The notes beneath the pieces were generated by a model that was not told the origin of the DNA, searched no databases, and saw only the letters and a program-made list of their open reading frames with translations. Below are positions 1-9,044 of a stretch of 47,274 bases of DNA, one piece after another. The stretch lies in assembly GCA_015234045.1 (NCBI GenBank), contig JADFWU010000022.1, forward strand, positions 1 to 47,274. The letters run 5' to 3'. Numbering within the stretch: the stretch's first letter is position 1; each line of letters begins with the position of its first letter. The translations under genes and the position numbers were made by a program. Source of the DNA: Magnetococcales bacterium. GTDB taxonomy: Bacteria; Pseudomonadota; Magnetococcia; Magnetococcales; JADFWU01.

Positions 1-241
1 CAGCGCGTTTTCTCAAATCAATATCATAGCTCATGAGTACATTATACACTGTTAGATTTTAGAATGGAATGACTATAATACGTATGAATGGAGAGTATGG
101 AGATTACAGTAAACTATAGACAATGATTTCTTAATAAGTAAAATACAGCAATTGTTTGCTTTATTGTTATATAGTCATTGGACTTCGCTTTGATTATAAT
201 ATAAACTTGTCTTTGTTTTATAATTACCAATGGAGTCAATA
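1..241. other. AT-rich non-coding leader of the defence pair
   Basis: I see no convincing gene here. The stretch is very AT-rich, like the two genes that follow. A perfect TATAAT lies at 195-200, about 40 bases before the gajA start, but no good -35 sits at the usual distance (TTGGAC at 178-183 is only 11 bases away). A promoter here is therefore a weak proposal. Confidence 0.4.
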
Positions 242-2230
242 ATGCATGTACATAAGGTAAAGATAAAGAATTTCAGGCTGTTGAAAGATGTTGAATTGAA
301 ATTAGAAAGCGGGACAACATTAATTGTAGGAAGAAATAATAGTGGAAAAACGTCTTTATCAGAATTGATGAGACGTTTTTTGGATGAGTCATACAGAAAA
401 TATAAAAAGTTTAGATTAGAGGATTTTTCAGAATCATGTCGAAATAATTTTATTGAGGCATTGCTAGAATATAGTAACAATAACGAATCAAGCAAAGTAA
501 GGGAGCTTCTTCCGTATATTGAGCTAAGATTATTTATTAAATACAATAAGAATGAAAGTTTTAGGTCTCTTGGCGATTTTATTATTGATATAGATGAGGA
601 TTGTTTTGAAGCGCAGGTGGTGCTTACTTATGAAATAAAAAATGGAATGATAGGAAATTTATTTGAAGGACCAGATGGTGTTCCTCTTAAAGAAGGTGAA
701 AAGTCGTTATTTTTTAGAGAGTTGAAACGACGAATTGGATCAATGTATAGCACAACAATTTATGCTGAAGAGCCAAATAATCCAAAAAATAGAAAAAAAA
801 TTACAGAAGCAAGTATTTTAAGCGGGTTGCAAAAAACAAGTTATATAAGTGCGCAACGAGGTCTGGATGATGATACTTCAAAAAACTCCAATGTACTGTC
901 TAAAATCGTTGAAGGTTTGTTTACAACTGCAACATTAACAGGTGCAGATGAAAATGATAAAGCCAATGTTGAAGCGTTAAGAAAAGCTGTAATGAAGGCC
1001 CAAGAAGGTATAGATCATGGGTTCAATGAAAGATTAGATAAATTGATTCCGAAATTGTCTCAATTTGGCTATCCAGGTCTTGGGGGACCAAAGTTGCTGA
1101 CAGAAACAATACTGGATGTTGAAAGGCTTTTATCAAATCATACTGAAATTTGCTATGAAGGAGAAAATGGTGTGCATTTGCCAGAGTCCTATAATGGGCT
1201 TGGTATGCGAAATCTTATCTTTATTTTACTTAGAATAGAAGGTTTTTATAAAGAGTACTGTGCATCAAATAGCGCACCAGGCATACATATAATTTTTATT
1301 GAAGAACCAGAAGCGCATCTACATCCACAAATGCAGGAAGTATTTATTGATAAAATACAAGCCATTATTGATTTGTATAATAAAAATAAAAAAGAATGCG
1401 ATATTTGGCCAGTTCAATTTGTGGTGTCAACACACTCATCACATATTGCAAATAAGGAAGGTTTTGAATCAACGAGATATTTTATGTCGCATAAGTCGTC
1501 AGCAGGAATGAGAGAGTCCAAAGTTAAAGACCTGAGTGCCGGGTTATTAAAGACCGCAGAAGAAACAAATAAATTTGTGCATCAATACCTTACGCTAACA
1601 CGTTGCGATCTGTTTTTTGCAGATAAAGTTATATTAATAGAAGGTACCAGTGAACGTATTTTGCTCCCAGTTTTTATAAAAAAATTAGAAGAAATATATC
1701 CATGTCATGTAAATTTGAGTAGCCAATACGTGGCAACTCTAGAAGTAGGAGGGGCCTATGCTTACAAATTTTTTGATCTATTAGAATTCCTAGAATTAAA
1801 ATCTCTGGTTATTACAGATATAGATTCTGTAAAGACTAAAAGTGGCGAATCGTGCCCAGTTAATATTGGAAACTTTACAAGTAATTCTACAATAAAAAAA
1901 TGGTTTCCAAAAGAAAATGGGGATCTAAGTAAGATTTGCGCTCAAATAGATGAACAAAAAGTTAGTAACAATAAACGTATTGCTTATCAGATACCAGAAC
2001 AGGATGGAATGCCTTGTGGACGGTCTCTCGAAGATGCCTTTATTCTTGCTAATTTAATGGAATTTAATCTTGATGATAAGCTGCCCAAAAATGAGTTGGC
2101 GCAAGAAGCTTATAATCTGGCAAAAAATTATAAAAAGTCAAACTTTGCATTAAAATATGCGATTGAAAAAAATAACTGGATTGCTCCCAAATATATTATT
2201 GATGGTTTGAAATGGTTGTCAGAAAATTGA
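242..2230 (+). CDS. gajA: Gabija anti-phage protein GajA (OLD-family ATPase/TOPRIM nuclease)
   Basis: This is an OLD-like endonuclease of 662 residues. The N-terminal ABC/SMC-type ATPase has a Walker A (GRNNSGKT, Lys36), a Walker B (IIFIEEPEAHLHP) and an H-loop (VVSTHSSH). The C-terminal TOPRIM part has its glutamate in VILIEGTSE (Glu467) and an aspartate pair in VITDIDS (Asp526, Asp528). In known Gabija systems GajA is a nucleotide-regulated DNA-cutting enzyme that forms a large complex with GajB and blocks phage. I chose ATG 242 over ATG 230 because GGAG at 232-235 is correctly spaced for 242 and nothing suitable precedes 230. The gene is much more AT-rich than the chromosome around it, which suggests transfer. 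A solitary OLD nuclease is the alternative, but the adjacent UvrD-like helicase makes Gabija the best reading. Confidence 0.9.
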   Translation: MHVHKVKIKNFRLLKDVELKLESGTTLIVGRNNSGKTSLSELMRRFLDESYRKYKKFRLEDFSESCRNNFIEALLEYSNNNESSKVRELLPYIELRLFIKYNKNESFRSLGDFIIDIDEDCFEAQVVLTYEIKNGMIGNLFEGPDGVPLKEGEKSLFFRELKRRIGSMYSTTIYAEEPNNPKNRKKITEASILSGLQKTSYISAQRGLDDDTSKNSNVLSKIVEGLFTTATLTGADENDKANVEALRKAVMKAQEGIDHGFNERLDKLIPKLSQFGYPGLGGPKLLTETILDVERLLSNHTEICYEGENGVHLPESYNGLGMRNLIFILLRIEGFYKEYCASNSAPGIHIIFIEEPEAHLHPQMQEVFIDKIQAIIDLYNKNKKECDIWPVQFVVSTHSSHIANKEGFESTRYFMSHKSSAGMRESKVKDLSAGLLKTAEETNKFVHQYLTLTRCDLFFADKVILIEGTSERILLPVFIKKLEEIYPCHVNLSSQYVATLEVGGAYAYKFFDLLEFLELKSLVITDIDSVKTKSGESCPVNIGNFTSNSTIKKWFPKENGDLSKICAQIDEQKVSNNKRIAYQIPEQDGMPCGRSLEDAFILANLMEFNLDDKLPKNELAQEAYNLAKNYKKSNFALKYAIEKNNWIAPKYIIDGLKWLSEN

Positions 2231-2276
2231 GTGTATACATACATGAATCTTCCCTGTTTAATGGAGTTGAAATAAT

Positions 2277-4031
2277 ATGAATACCTCAATAGAATTGAAT
2301 CCAGCTGAAGAGGTCAGTGTAAAAGCGATTAATAAGCTGATTGAATGTCTTGATAGTAAGAAAAATTTTATATTTGAGGCTGGAGCAGGTGCAGGAAAGA
2401 CATATTCTCTTGTGATAGCGTTAAAACACTTGATCCGGGAAGGTAGAACTTCTCTGCAACGTAATAATCAAAAAATTGCTTGTATTTCATATACAAATAT
2501 AGCAAAAAATGAAATTGATAAAAAAACAGATAATGATCCTCTTATTTATAGTGATACAATTCATGGATTCTGTTGGTCATTAATAAATGGATTTCATGAA
2601 AAAATGATACGAATAATTAAGAAGGACAATAAATGGAAAGAGCGGATTGCAAAATTTGGTAATGTAGATGGCTTCCAAGTAAAGTATTTAACAGGTCATC
2701 CAAAAATATATGATAATACTACTTCATTAAGACATGACGATGTTATAATAGTAATGTCTGAGATGTTATCAAGTAAGAAATTTAGAAAGTTGGTCACAGC
2801 AAAATTTCCAGTAGTACTCATTGATGAGTATCAAGATACTGAAAAGATATTGATGGAATCAATTCTCAGTAATTTCTTTACTGAGAATGACGGCCTGCTA
2901 TTCGGATTTTTTGGAGATTCCTGGCAAAAAATATATGGTACTGGTTGTGGAAAGGTTTCTCATGACTCATTAATAACAATTGAAAAAGGGGCAAACTTTA
3001 GGTCAGTATCAACGATTGTTGATTGTCTTAATCGAATGCGACCTGGTCTTACACAACAGGTAAAGGACCCTTCAAATGCTGGAAAAATTCACGTTTATCA
3101 GACAAATGACTGGCTTGGAAAACGTCGTGGTGGCGGACACTGGAAAGGTGATCTGCCTCAAGAAGAGGCTCATAATGCCTTGGAAAAAACAAAGGAGCTT
3201 CTTTCCGGTCATGGTTGGGATTTTTCTCCTGATGAGACAAAAATATTAATGCTAACACATGGTGTTCTTGCTGCAAAGCAAGGGTATGGTAATATTAAGA
3301 ATATTTTTATTTACCCTGATTCCTTTACAAAGAAACAGGATCAGCATATTGAATATTTTGTTGATACCCTTGAGCCTATATGCCAATTTTATATAGAAAA
3401 AGACTATGGAAACATGTTTACATGTTTAGGAGAAGATGCTCTACAAATCAGACAATATTCTGATAAGAAAAAGTGGGCTGATTCTATGAATGTACTTATT
3501 GACTTGAGGTTAACAGGTACAGTTCATGCGGTGATTAAGCATCTACAAGACACACAATGTCCGAGATTGCCACATGTTATAGAACAGCGTGAGAGTTGCT
3601 TAAATGAAGTTCAACTGAATGGTTCCATGCAAGAGAGCTCAAAAAGTATTAAAGAATTAAATGAATTGCATAAAGTTAAGTATAAGGAAGTTATTGCATT
3701 AAGTAAATTTTTGAATGGTTGTACTCCATTTAGTACGAAGCACGGTGTAAAAGGCGAACAATATGAAAATGTTTTAGTTGTGGTAGGGCGTGGTTGGAAC
3801 AAATATAATTTCAACAAGATGCTTGAACAGTATAATGATATAGATGGGTTGTCGGGCTCGGATCTTGAATTCTTTGAGCGAAATAGAAATTTGTTTTATG
3901 TAGCTTGTTCTCGTCCAAAACGAAGATTAGCTATTCTTTTTACTCAAGAGATTTCAGGTAAAGCGATGAAGACTCTTGAGTCATGGTTTGGCAAGGACAA
4001 TATTCAATCTGTAGATTTTGCACTTGATTAA
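2277..4031 (+). CDS. gajB: Gabija anti-phage protein GajB (UvrD/PcrA-like helicase)
   Basis: This 584-residue superfamily 1 helicase keeps its main motifs: Walker A GAGAGKT (Lys41), motif Ia ISYTN, motif II DEYQDT (Asp183-Glu184), motif III GDSWQKIY, NFRS, the motif V region TKHGVKGEQYENV, and motif VI YVACSRPKRR. It is shorter than UvrD/PcrA, as expected for GajB. It lies 46 bases after gajA, with GGAG upstream of its ATG, and shares that gene's AT-rich composition, so the two are probably co-transcribed. In characterised Gabija systems GajB senses DNA ends or single strands, hydrolyses nucleotides and activates GajA. There is no third gene behind it; the next gene is on the other strand. 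Confidence 0.9.
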   Translation: MNTSIELNPAEEVSVKAINKLIECLDSKKNFIFEAGAGAGKTYSLVIALKHLIREGRTSLQRNNQKIACISYTNIAKNEIDKKTDNDPLIYSDTIHGFCWSLINGFHEKMIRIIKKDNKWKERIAKFGNVDGFQVKYLTGHPKIYDNTTSLRHDDVIIVMSEMLSSKKFRKLVTAKFPVVLIDEYQDTEKILMESILSNFFTENDGLLFGFFGDSWQKIYGTGCGKVSHDSLITIEKGANFRSVSTIVDCLNRMRPGLTQQVKDPSNAGKIHVYQTNDWLGKRRGGGHWKGDLPQEEAHNALEKTKELLSGHGWDFSPDETKILMLTHGVLAAKQGYGNIKNIFIYPDSFTKKQDQHIEYFVDTLEPICQFYIEKDYGNMFTCLGEDALQIRQYSDKKKWADSMNVLIDLRLTGTVHAVIKHLQDTQCPRLPHVIEQRESCLNEVQLNGSMQESSKSIKELNELHKVKYKEVIALSKFLNGCTPFSTKHGVKGEQYENVLVVVGRGWNKYNFNKMLEQYNDIDGLSGSDLEFFERNRNLFYVACSRPKRRLAILFTQEISGKAMKTLESWFGKDNIQSVDFALD

Positions 4032-4143
4032 TTATTAAAACCAATAGTTACACATCAACTCGGGCATAAGAAAAGAAGCTCGAACCAGTTTGTTCAGTTT
4101 AGCCTATTAGAAGGAAGGGGAAGGCTAGCTGTTAAGTATAAGA

Positions 4144-5154
4144 TCAATACACCGTAGCATGATTGCGGATCAAAATTGTCACGGCATGGGCAGCAATGAA
4201 AGCCTCGTCACCGAACATGCCATTCTGTTGCATCAAGTCAGCCATTTTCATAGGGTCTGCTTTAGCCTCTACCGGGATAGCACGCATCCAGCGGGTTACT
4301 TTTGCGCGGCCATATTTGAAGTTTAGGTGGCTGATCCAGTTGTTTGGAAAGGTGCCGCGATCTTGATTGAAATAGTCAACCGCTGAGTGGATGATCTCTT
4401 TGACCTCTGCGGCAGTGAAGGTGAATACCACTGACGGGGCGGCGAATACCATCAGGTTATCCACATAGCTTTCAACGGTGGAGCCGCACCAGCCTGCACC
4501 GATCTCTAAAATAATGCGTGTGCGGGCGATACGGTCGGTATTGACACCGGTTAGATGGTGTTCGAGTACCGAGCGGATCTCTATGGCACTGCGGCGCATG
4601 TTGCCGTCAAAGGCCATGGGTAGGGCATCGGTATGGATGGTTGGTGTGTTGATTACATCATTATATTGACCGGTGTGATAGATGCGGCGGATCTCGCCAA
4701 GGCTGTTGCCGTGGACATCCAAAAACTGAATCCGCGATCCGATCCAGGCGCGGTCATCCATGCCGCCCATGGCATAGAGCGGCATGAAATCAAACGCCAC
4801 ACGCTCCAGAGAGCGGGAAAAATCTCGATAGACGCTCTGAGTATCACGGCTGTCTGTAAAATGGAGAAACAGTTGTTGGTCCTGAATCTCAGGCGCTTGT
4901 TTACGCGCCTCTTTTTTTGAGGCCATCTCCTGTTTGATCTCATGTTCCAGGGCATGGCCTTGAAGGTCCGGGTTTGCTTCAGGTTCGCACACCACCTCAT
5001 TGATCACCGGATGCCAACCATTATCAACAGCGGGCGTATCATCCCGGTTGAAATCATCCTTGAAGATCATTTCCACAGCCAGTGCCGACCGCACGGACAT
5101 AAGCGGCAGAAGTAGGGCAGTGATGATGAGTAGAGTACGAATCATTCCGGTCAT
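4144..5154 (-). CDS. Exported protein of unknown function
   Basis: The protein is about 336 residues and begins with a clear Sec signal (MTGMIRTLLIITALLLPLM, predicted cut after a SALA-type site). The first mature residues (IFKDDFNRDD...NGW) resemble the opening strand of secreted concanavalin-like/LamG domains, which suggests a beta-sandwich, but I cannot assign a family. Two in-frame ATGs (5154 and 5145) are possible starts; a longer form from TTG 5187 would spoil the signal peptide. No strong ribosome binding site decides between them. It stands alone: the Gabija pair converges on it, and the gene upstream is more than 270 bases away behind a hairpin. Composition is like the chromosome, not like Gabija. 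Confidence 0.7.
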   Translation of the reverse strand: MTGMIRTLLIITALLLPLMSVRSALAVEMIFKDDFNRDDTPAVDNGWHPVINEVVCEPEANPDLQGHALEHEIKQEMASKKEARKQAPEIQDQQLFLHFTDSRDTQSVYRDFSRSLERVAFDFMPLYAMGGMDDRAWIGSRIQFLDVHGNSLGEIRRIYHTGQYNDVINTPTIHTDALPMAFDGNMRRSAIEIRSVLEHHLTGVNTDRIARTRIILEIGAGWCGSTVESYVDNLMVFAAPSVVFTFTAAEVKEIIHSAVDYFNQDRGTFPNNWISHLNFKYGRAKVTRWMRAIPVEAKADPMKMADLMQQNGMFGDEAFIAAHAVTILIRNHATVY

Positions 5155-5306
5155 GGCAGACTGCACGGTTGAGGAAGTTTGAACCAAAGAAAAATCTTGA
5201 TTAACTGTAACCTGTTTATTTGACCATGCTTTTGCGGTTAATTCAACATATTGCCGAATTGAATGTGGTTTGATCCGTTGATGCTTGGAGATCCTATCAA
5301 TAACGG

Positions 5307-5340
5307 TAGAGCGTCAGCGCAGAGATGTGCTGACGCTCTA
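5307..5340. terminator. 12-bp perfect hairpin between two minus-strand genes
   Basis: The arms 5307-5318 and 5329-5340 are perfectly complementary and enclose a 10-base loop. It lies about 90 bases past the stop of the thioredoxin-fold gene on the minus strand. No run of T follows on that strand, so it may be a weak or factor-dependent terminator, or a simple mRNA-end structure. Confidence 0.5.
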
Positions 5341-5429
5341 TTAGTCGTTTTGACTTCTTTTCAAAATTGGGTTTGCACTGACCATAAAACCAATATTGCG
5401 GGTTTTACAAAAGAAGCAGAGTGGATGGA

Positions 5430-5993
5430 TCAGCCAGGCGGCGTGCCTTTCCATTTGATACTGCAACCCATGGATGAGTGTTGACGTTCAGCAACAGGTT
5501 GACCCTCTAAAATAGCCTGAATAGCGGCTTTCAAATCCTGACTTTTAACCATTAAAGGATTGCGTGGGCTGTCGTCCAACCGTCCACGATAGCGCAGCTT
5601 ACGTTGTTGGTCGTAGATGTAGAAATCCGGTGTGCAGATCGCGCCATACGCACGGGCTACTGACTGGTCTTCGTCACAAAGGTAGTCAAAGGTGTATCCC
5701 TTTTCCTCTGCCCGTTTTTTCATGTTTTCAAAGCTGTCATCCGGGTAGTTAGTGGGATCATTGCTGTTGATTCCGACCATTCGGACACCCGCTGGTGCCA
5801 TTTCGCGGGCCAGTTGAATCAGGCGCGGTTCAACCGATCGCACATAGGGACAGTGGTTGCAGATAAACATCACAACCAATACCGATGCATCACGGTAATC
5901 ATCCAAAGCATGGTTGTGACCATCCACTCCAGGCAGATTAAAATCTGCGGCAGGTGAACCCAGTTCACCAGGGGGTGTATGAAGAAGGACCAT
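5430..5993 (-). CDS. Thioredoxin-fold (AhpC/TSA-like) redox protein
   Basis: This is a 187-residue soluble protein of the AhpC/TSA-Redoxin type. The fold begins at GSPAADFNLPGVDG, followed by the redox motif FICNHCPYV (Cys45 and Cys48, a CxxC), and later the cis-proline region (GAICTPDFYIYD). Bacterial relatives with a CNHCPYV site are annotated as thioredoxin-family or peroxiredoxin-like proteins, and their substrate is generally unknown. The open frame runs further upstream, to 6254, but that part overlaps the YdcF-like gene and has no homologous look. ATG 5993 has GGAG about ten bases ahead and starts exactly where the family does. It has no signal peptide and is probably cytoplasmic. It follows the xerC cluster after a 127-base gap. 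Confidence 0.85.
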   Translation of the reverse strand: MVLLHTPPGELGSPAADFNLPGVDGHNHALDDYRDASVLVVMFICNHCPYVRSVEPRLIQLAREMAPAGVRMVGINSNDPTNYPDDSFENMKKRAEEKGYTFDYLCDEDQSVARAYGAICTPDFYIYDQQRKLRYRGRLDDSPRNPLMVKSQDLKAAIQAILEGQPVAERQHSSMGCSIKWKGTPPG

Positions 5994-6120
5994 AAGTTGT
6001 TCACTCCGCTGAAGAATATAGAATACAGAAAAAGATTGAGTGCCTGCCTGCAATCCCTTTATTGTACGTTGGAATTGATGCGGGTCAAGCAGGATATATG
6101 GTGAGATGTCCGCTTTTTTG

Positions 6121-6918
6121 TTAACGCTGTAGAAAGTAGTGTAGCTGATACCAAAGGCGGCCAAGGTATTCATGAATAAACAGAGTTGATGAATAGCCAT
6201 CCTGTGCTGAAGGAAGTATGGCTGGCAAGGTGAATTGAATTCTGTTTGATGCATTGATCAATAGGGTTGGTGCAGCTGTTACTGTCAAACCAGCCTGTTC
6301 AAATGCTTCAACAGCCCTGGGCATATGCATGGCATGTGTCACCAATAGAATATGGGTGACGACTTCACCATTATCCAGTGGATTTTCCTGAAAAATTTTG
6401 GCTGTGAAACGAGCGTTTTCGAAAGTGTTACGGCTGTTTTTTTCCAGCCATCGAACCGGCACTTGAAACTCGTTTTGTAGAGCGCGTTGCATCAAAATGG
6501 CTTCTGAGGGCGGCTCATGGCCATGTGGGCATCCACCGGTTACCAATATCGGCAGTCCAGAATGGCGCTGCACCCAAGCACCGTAGCGTACTCTATTAAG
6601 GCCACAGGACTTAAGGGTATCGCCCCAATACTCCTGTGAATCGGGAAATCGTCCGCATCCGAGAATAACGATGGCCTGTGCTGAGGTGGTGTCAAGATCT
6701 GCTTTGGAAAGTGCGGGATAACGCATCAGACCAACACCCATCGTGCCAACGATAATAGGTGATGTGAAAAATATGTTTACTATCAAACCAATCACAATGA
6801 TTCCGACACCTTGTTTATGATGTCGGCGCATCCAAATCAACCCAATAATGGTCAATAGGATAGTCAGGCCTGGCGGTAAAAAAACCCGCTCAATCAACAT
6901 GTTGATAAAGGAATTCAT
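6121..6918 (-). CDS. YdcF/ElyC-like membrane protein (DUF218)
   Basis: The protein has 265 residues. Two N-terminal membrane segments (about 16-30 and 36-56) are followed by a DUF218 domain with AIVILGCG, ILVTGG, the NTFENA stretch (ENSRNTFENAR type) and HILLVTHAMHMPRA. Family members such as SanA, ElyC and YdcF act at the envelope and are linked to peptidoglycan or lipid-carrier metabolism, but no reaction is firmly known. Its ATG overlaps the xerC stop in an ATGA junction, so it is translationally coupled to xerC. It probably forms the last tightly linked gene of the DUF484-xerC unit. Confidence 0.85.
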   Translation of the reverse strand: MNSFINMLIERVFLPPGLTILLTIIGLIWMRRHHKQGVGIIVIGLIVNIFFTSPIIVGTMGVGLMRYPALSKADLDTTSAQAIVILGCGRFPDSQEYWGDTLKSCGLNRVRYGAWVQRHSGLPILVTGGCPHGHEPPSEAILMQRALQNEFQVPVRWLEKNSRNTFENARFTAKIFQENPLDNGEVVTHILLVTHAMHMPRAVEAFEQAGLTVTAAPTLLINASNRIQFTLPAILPSAQDGYSSTLFIHEYLGRLWYQLHYFLQR

Positions 6919-7880
6919 GTGCGGCGTCGAGCGCGAGGATGTGCGTCATCATAGACCCGTGCAAGACGTGCCATATCCAAATGGGTGTACCGTTGGGTGG
7001 TGGAAAGTGAGGCATGGCCTAACATTTCCTGAATCGCCCGCAGGTCGGCACCGGCTTGAAGAAGATGGGTGGCAAATGCGTGGCGTAGGGCATGCGGTGT
7101 GACATTCTCCGATAATCCCAATTCACCACGGATACGCTTGACCAGACGTTGAATTTCTCGTGGATTGAGTCGTTGACCACGTTGGCCCCGAAACAGCGGT
7201 TGATCTTCTGGAGACGCAGGCGGGCTTTTTTGTTGGGCCAGATAGCGTTGAATTGCCTCAATGGCCAAGTCGGTAATCGGTACGATACGCTCCTTGCCAC
7301 CCTTGCCGAGTACGCGCACCTCTTTTCGGGTGATATCCAGGTCCAAGCGGTTAATACCGCACACTTCTCCAACACGCAGACCAGAGCCGTAGAGCATTTC
7401 AAGCACTGCTGCATCCCGTAGCGTGCGCTGTTTTTGCCAAGGGCTGATTTTCTGATCGCCAGTTGGGTTTCGGTTAGGAACAACGGCTGCGCGCTCCACC
7501 ATCAAGGCGGTTTTTTCTTCGCTGGGTGCACGCGGTAAGCGCTGGGCAGATTTTGGCGTGGCGACCACCGCAGCTGGATTCATGCGGATTAACTCTTCTC
7601 GTTCCAAAAAACGATACCAGGCCCGCACCGAGGCAATGCGCCGCTGGAGGGTGGAGCGGGCCAATCCAAGGCGCATGCCTTTACCGAGAAAGGCGCGTAG
7701 GTCTTCTGGTGCGACATCATTCAGGGTTTCTTTGGTCAGTGGATCGCCCATGCGCTCTGTCCACGTCTGGGAAAATTGGTCCAGATCACGCAGATAAGCG
7801 ACAATCGTGTTGGGCGAAAGGCGGCGTTGATCGGTAAGATAATGAGTAAATTGATCAATATATGGGAGCGCTTCAGCCAT
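6915..7880 (-). CDS. xerC: Tyrosine recombinase XerC
   Basis: At 321 residues it has the two Xer domains: an N-terminal SAM-like core-binding domain (YLTDQRRLSPNTIVAYLRDL) and a catalytic domain carrying the family residues. These are Arg in GSGLRVGE, Lys in VLGKGGKERIVP, HALRH, then His in LGHASLSTT and the nucleophile in QRYTHLD. With XerD and FtsK it resolves chromosome dimers at dif. The gene overlaps the DUF484 gene by eight bases at its start and the YdcF-like gene at its end. The DUF484-xerC order is also common in gammaproteobacteria, so I read it as the housekeeping recombinase, not the integrase of a mobile element. It is a little longer than E. coli XerC (298), mainly through internal inserts. 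Confidence 0.93.
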   Translation of the reverse strand: MAEALPYIDQFTHYLTDQRRLSPNTIVAYLRDLDQFSQTWTERMGDPLTKETLNDVAPEDLRAFLGKGMRLGLARSTLQRRIASVRAWYRFLEREELIRMNPAAVVATPKSAQRLPRAPSEEKTALMVERAAVVPNRNPTGDQKISPWQKQRTLRDAAVLEMLYGSGLRVGEVCGINRLDLDITRKEVRVLGKGGKERIVPITDLAIEAIQRYLAQQKSPPASPEDQPLFRGQRGQRLNPREIQRLVKRIRGELGLSENVTPHALRHAFATHLLQAGADLRAIQEMLGHASLSTTQRYTHLDMARLARVYDDAHPRARRRT

Positions 7881-8607
7881 GGTCGGCCTCGATGAGGCGA
7901 ATCAAACACAGTAGAAAAATATCAGCCAGATCGCGCAGCAGATCAGTGGCATATCCGGGCAGAAAACGGGTCGGCATAGCGCCGCCAAGATTGAGTGATC
8001 CGGGGGGGGTTGGCCATCCCATATCCTTGAGAGAGGGTAAAAACGCTTCCGAAGCAAGCGGTGTTAGCACCTCTGAACGGATACCGCTGGCCAATTCACC
8101 AAAGAACAGTGCCCGGTTGGTGCCTTCCAGACCAATACGCACCACGGGACGACCATCTTTAGGCAGTGTGCGCTTCAGTTCGCGTCCGGCAATAAAGAAC
8201 AGAAGGTTCTTGCATCTGGGATTTTTATGGGCTTTTTTAATCACTGGCAGCTTTTTCAGATGTTGATCCAGACTGATGGAGACCCCTTCCAGCTTAAAGT
8301 CTCTCTGCAATCCTTCAGCAAGCGCAAGAATCAGGCTGGCTGTGTTGCGGGCCAGGATCATACGGTTGCGGACTTTTCTGAAATGCTGATAAATCTCTTC
8401 ATTGCGACGTAATCGGCTGATCACCTCTTGCAGGCGCTCTTGTAATTCATAATTCTGGCGACGTAGTAGACCTAATTCACCATCAGCCATGGAAATGACG
8501 GTGTTTTTTTGGCTCGAATGCGTGTTTACCAGGGTCTGAAGATCCTCTGGATGATCATTGAGCCATGCATGTACATGCTGGGAGGTGATGACAAAATCCT
8601 GATCCAT
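7873..8607 (-). CDS. DUF484 family protein
   Basis: This 244-residue protein begins with the typical DUF484 opening (AWLNDHPEDLQTL), followed by a helical linker (LRRQNYELQERLQEVISRLRR) and a GAF-like C-terminal half. DUF484 proteins sit next to xerC in many Proteobacteria, and their function is unknown. A GGAG six bases before ATG 8607 supports the start. The stop overlaps the xerC start, so the gene heads the DUF484-xerC-ydcF-like unit. The promoter must lie in the 437-base gap shared with the arsR operon. Confidence 0.85.
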   Translation of the reverse strand: MDQDFVITSQHVHAWLNDHPEDLQTLVNTHSSQKNTVISMADGELGLLRRQNYELQERLQEVISRLRRNEEIYQHFRKVRNRMILARNTASLILALAEGLQRDFKLEGVSISLDQHLKKLPVIKKAHKNPRCKNLLFFIAGRELKRTLPKDGRPVVRIGLEGTNRALFFGELASGIRSEVLTPLASEAFLPSLKDMGWPTPPGSLNLGGAMPTRFLPGYATDLLRDLADIFLLCLIRLIEADHG

Positions 8608-8910
8608 ACTCTACTCCATGTTTGGTACGGTGACCAAAAATCCTTTTGGAAGCAAGAGATAACAATTATCTCACAGAGATTACTTTCCTGTTGACGATGT
8701 CCTTCTCATACTGAGAAACTGCTCTGTTCCTTCCGACCTGTTCAAGACATCCTAGAGTACTTGTTCAGGTGAATGGTTCTTCTTGAAAGCAGGGATGGTG
8801 CCATCTTGATCAAGATAAGGATCGTGGACTGAATTTAATTCAAGACGCTGTCATGAATGTGACTGCTTGATAGGGGTTTCGATTATTTGGTTGCAGAGTG
8901 ATTGGAATTG

Positions 8911-8940
8911 TTGACCAAATCGGTAGAACTCCTCTATTAT
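8911..8940 (+). promoter_or_regulatory. Sigma-70-type promoter of the arsR-rhodanese-thioredoxin operon
   Basis: TTGACC at 8911-8916 and TATTAT at 8935-8940 are 18 bases apart, each one base from consensus. The start of transcription would be near 8947, leaving a leader of about 100 bases. The -10 box lies inside the inverted repeat 8932-8961, the layout expected for repression by the encoded ArsR-type protein. Confidence 0.6.
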
Positions 8941-8961
8941 TAGTGGGATCTAATATTAGAG
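8932..8961. promoter_or_regulatory. Candidate ArsR operator (imperfect inverted repeat)
   Basis: The arms 8932-8943 (CTCTATTATTAG) and 8950-8961 (CTAATATTAGAG) match in 10 of 12 positions around a six-base spacer. ArsR-family regulators bind AT-rich dyads of this kind. Position over the -10 box and start site implies autorepression. This is inferred from position and symmetry only. Confidence 0.55.
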
Positions 8962-8980
8962 TTTATTAGGTGCTGATCAA

Positions 8981-9023
8981 GAGCCTGGTTGATGAACGCA
9001 AAACTGCGTTTATGGGTTGGCTC
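8981..9023 (+). promoter_or_regulatory. Stem-loop in the arsR leader RNA
   Basis: An inner stem pairs AACGCA (8995-9000) with TGCGTT (9005-9010), and an outer one pairs GAGCC (8981-8985) with GGCTC (9019-9023). It ends 12 bases before the GAGG ribosome binding site. It may shape translation of arsR, but it matches no riboswitch I know. Confidence 0.35.
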
Positions 9024-9044
9024 AATAAGAGACTGAGGTGATGC

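Larger units (their letters stand above)
8608..9044. other. Divergent intergenic region between DUF484 gene and arsR operon
   Basis: This gap of 437 bases holds no gene. It contains the likely promoter and operator of the arsR operon and a structured leader, listed separately. I found no convincing promoter for the minus-strand DUF484 gene in the left half, apart from a TTGACG near 8692 that faces the wrong way. A short palindrome (CTTGATCAAG) is present near 8800. Confidence 0.5.

Noticed and set aside
178-200. Complete sigma-70 promoter for gajA (TTGGAC...TATAAT)
   Set aside because: The boxes are only 11 bases apart, too close for a normal promoter; only the TATAAT is noted.
5994-6254. 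Longer N-terminus for the thioredoxin-fold protein
   Set aside because: It overlaps the YdcF-like gene, lacks family resemblance and is not needed; ATG 5993 has a ribosome binding site.
6915-7880. Tyrosine recombinase near the Gabija genes as integrase of a mobile island
   Set aside because: It overlaps a DUF484 gene, the usual chromosomal neighbour of xerC, and has chromosome-like composition, so it is the housekeeping XerC.
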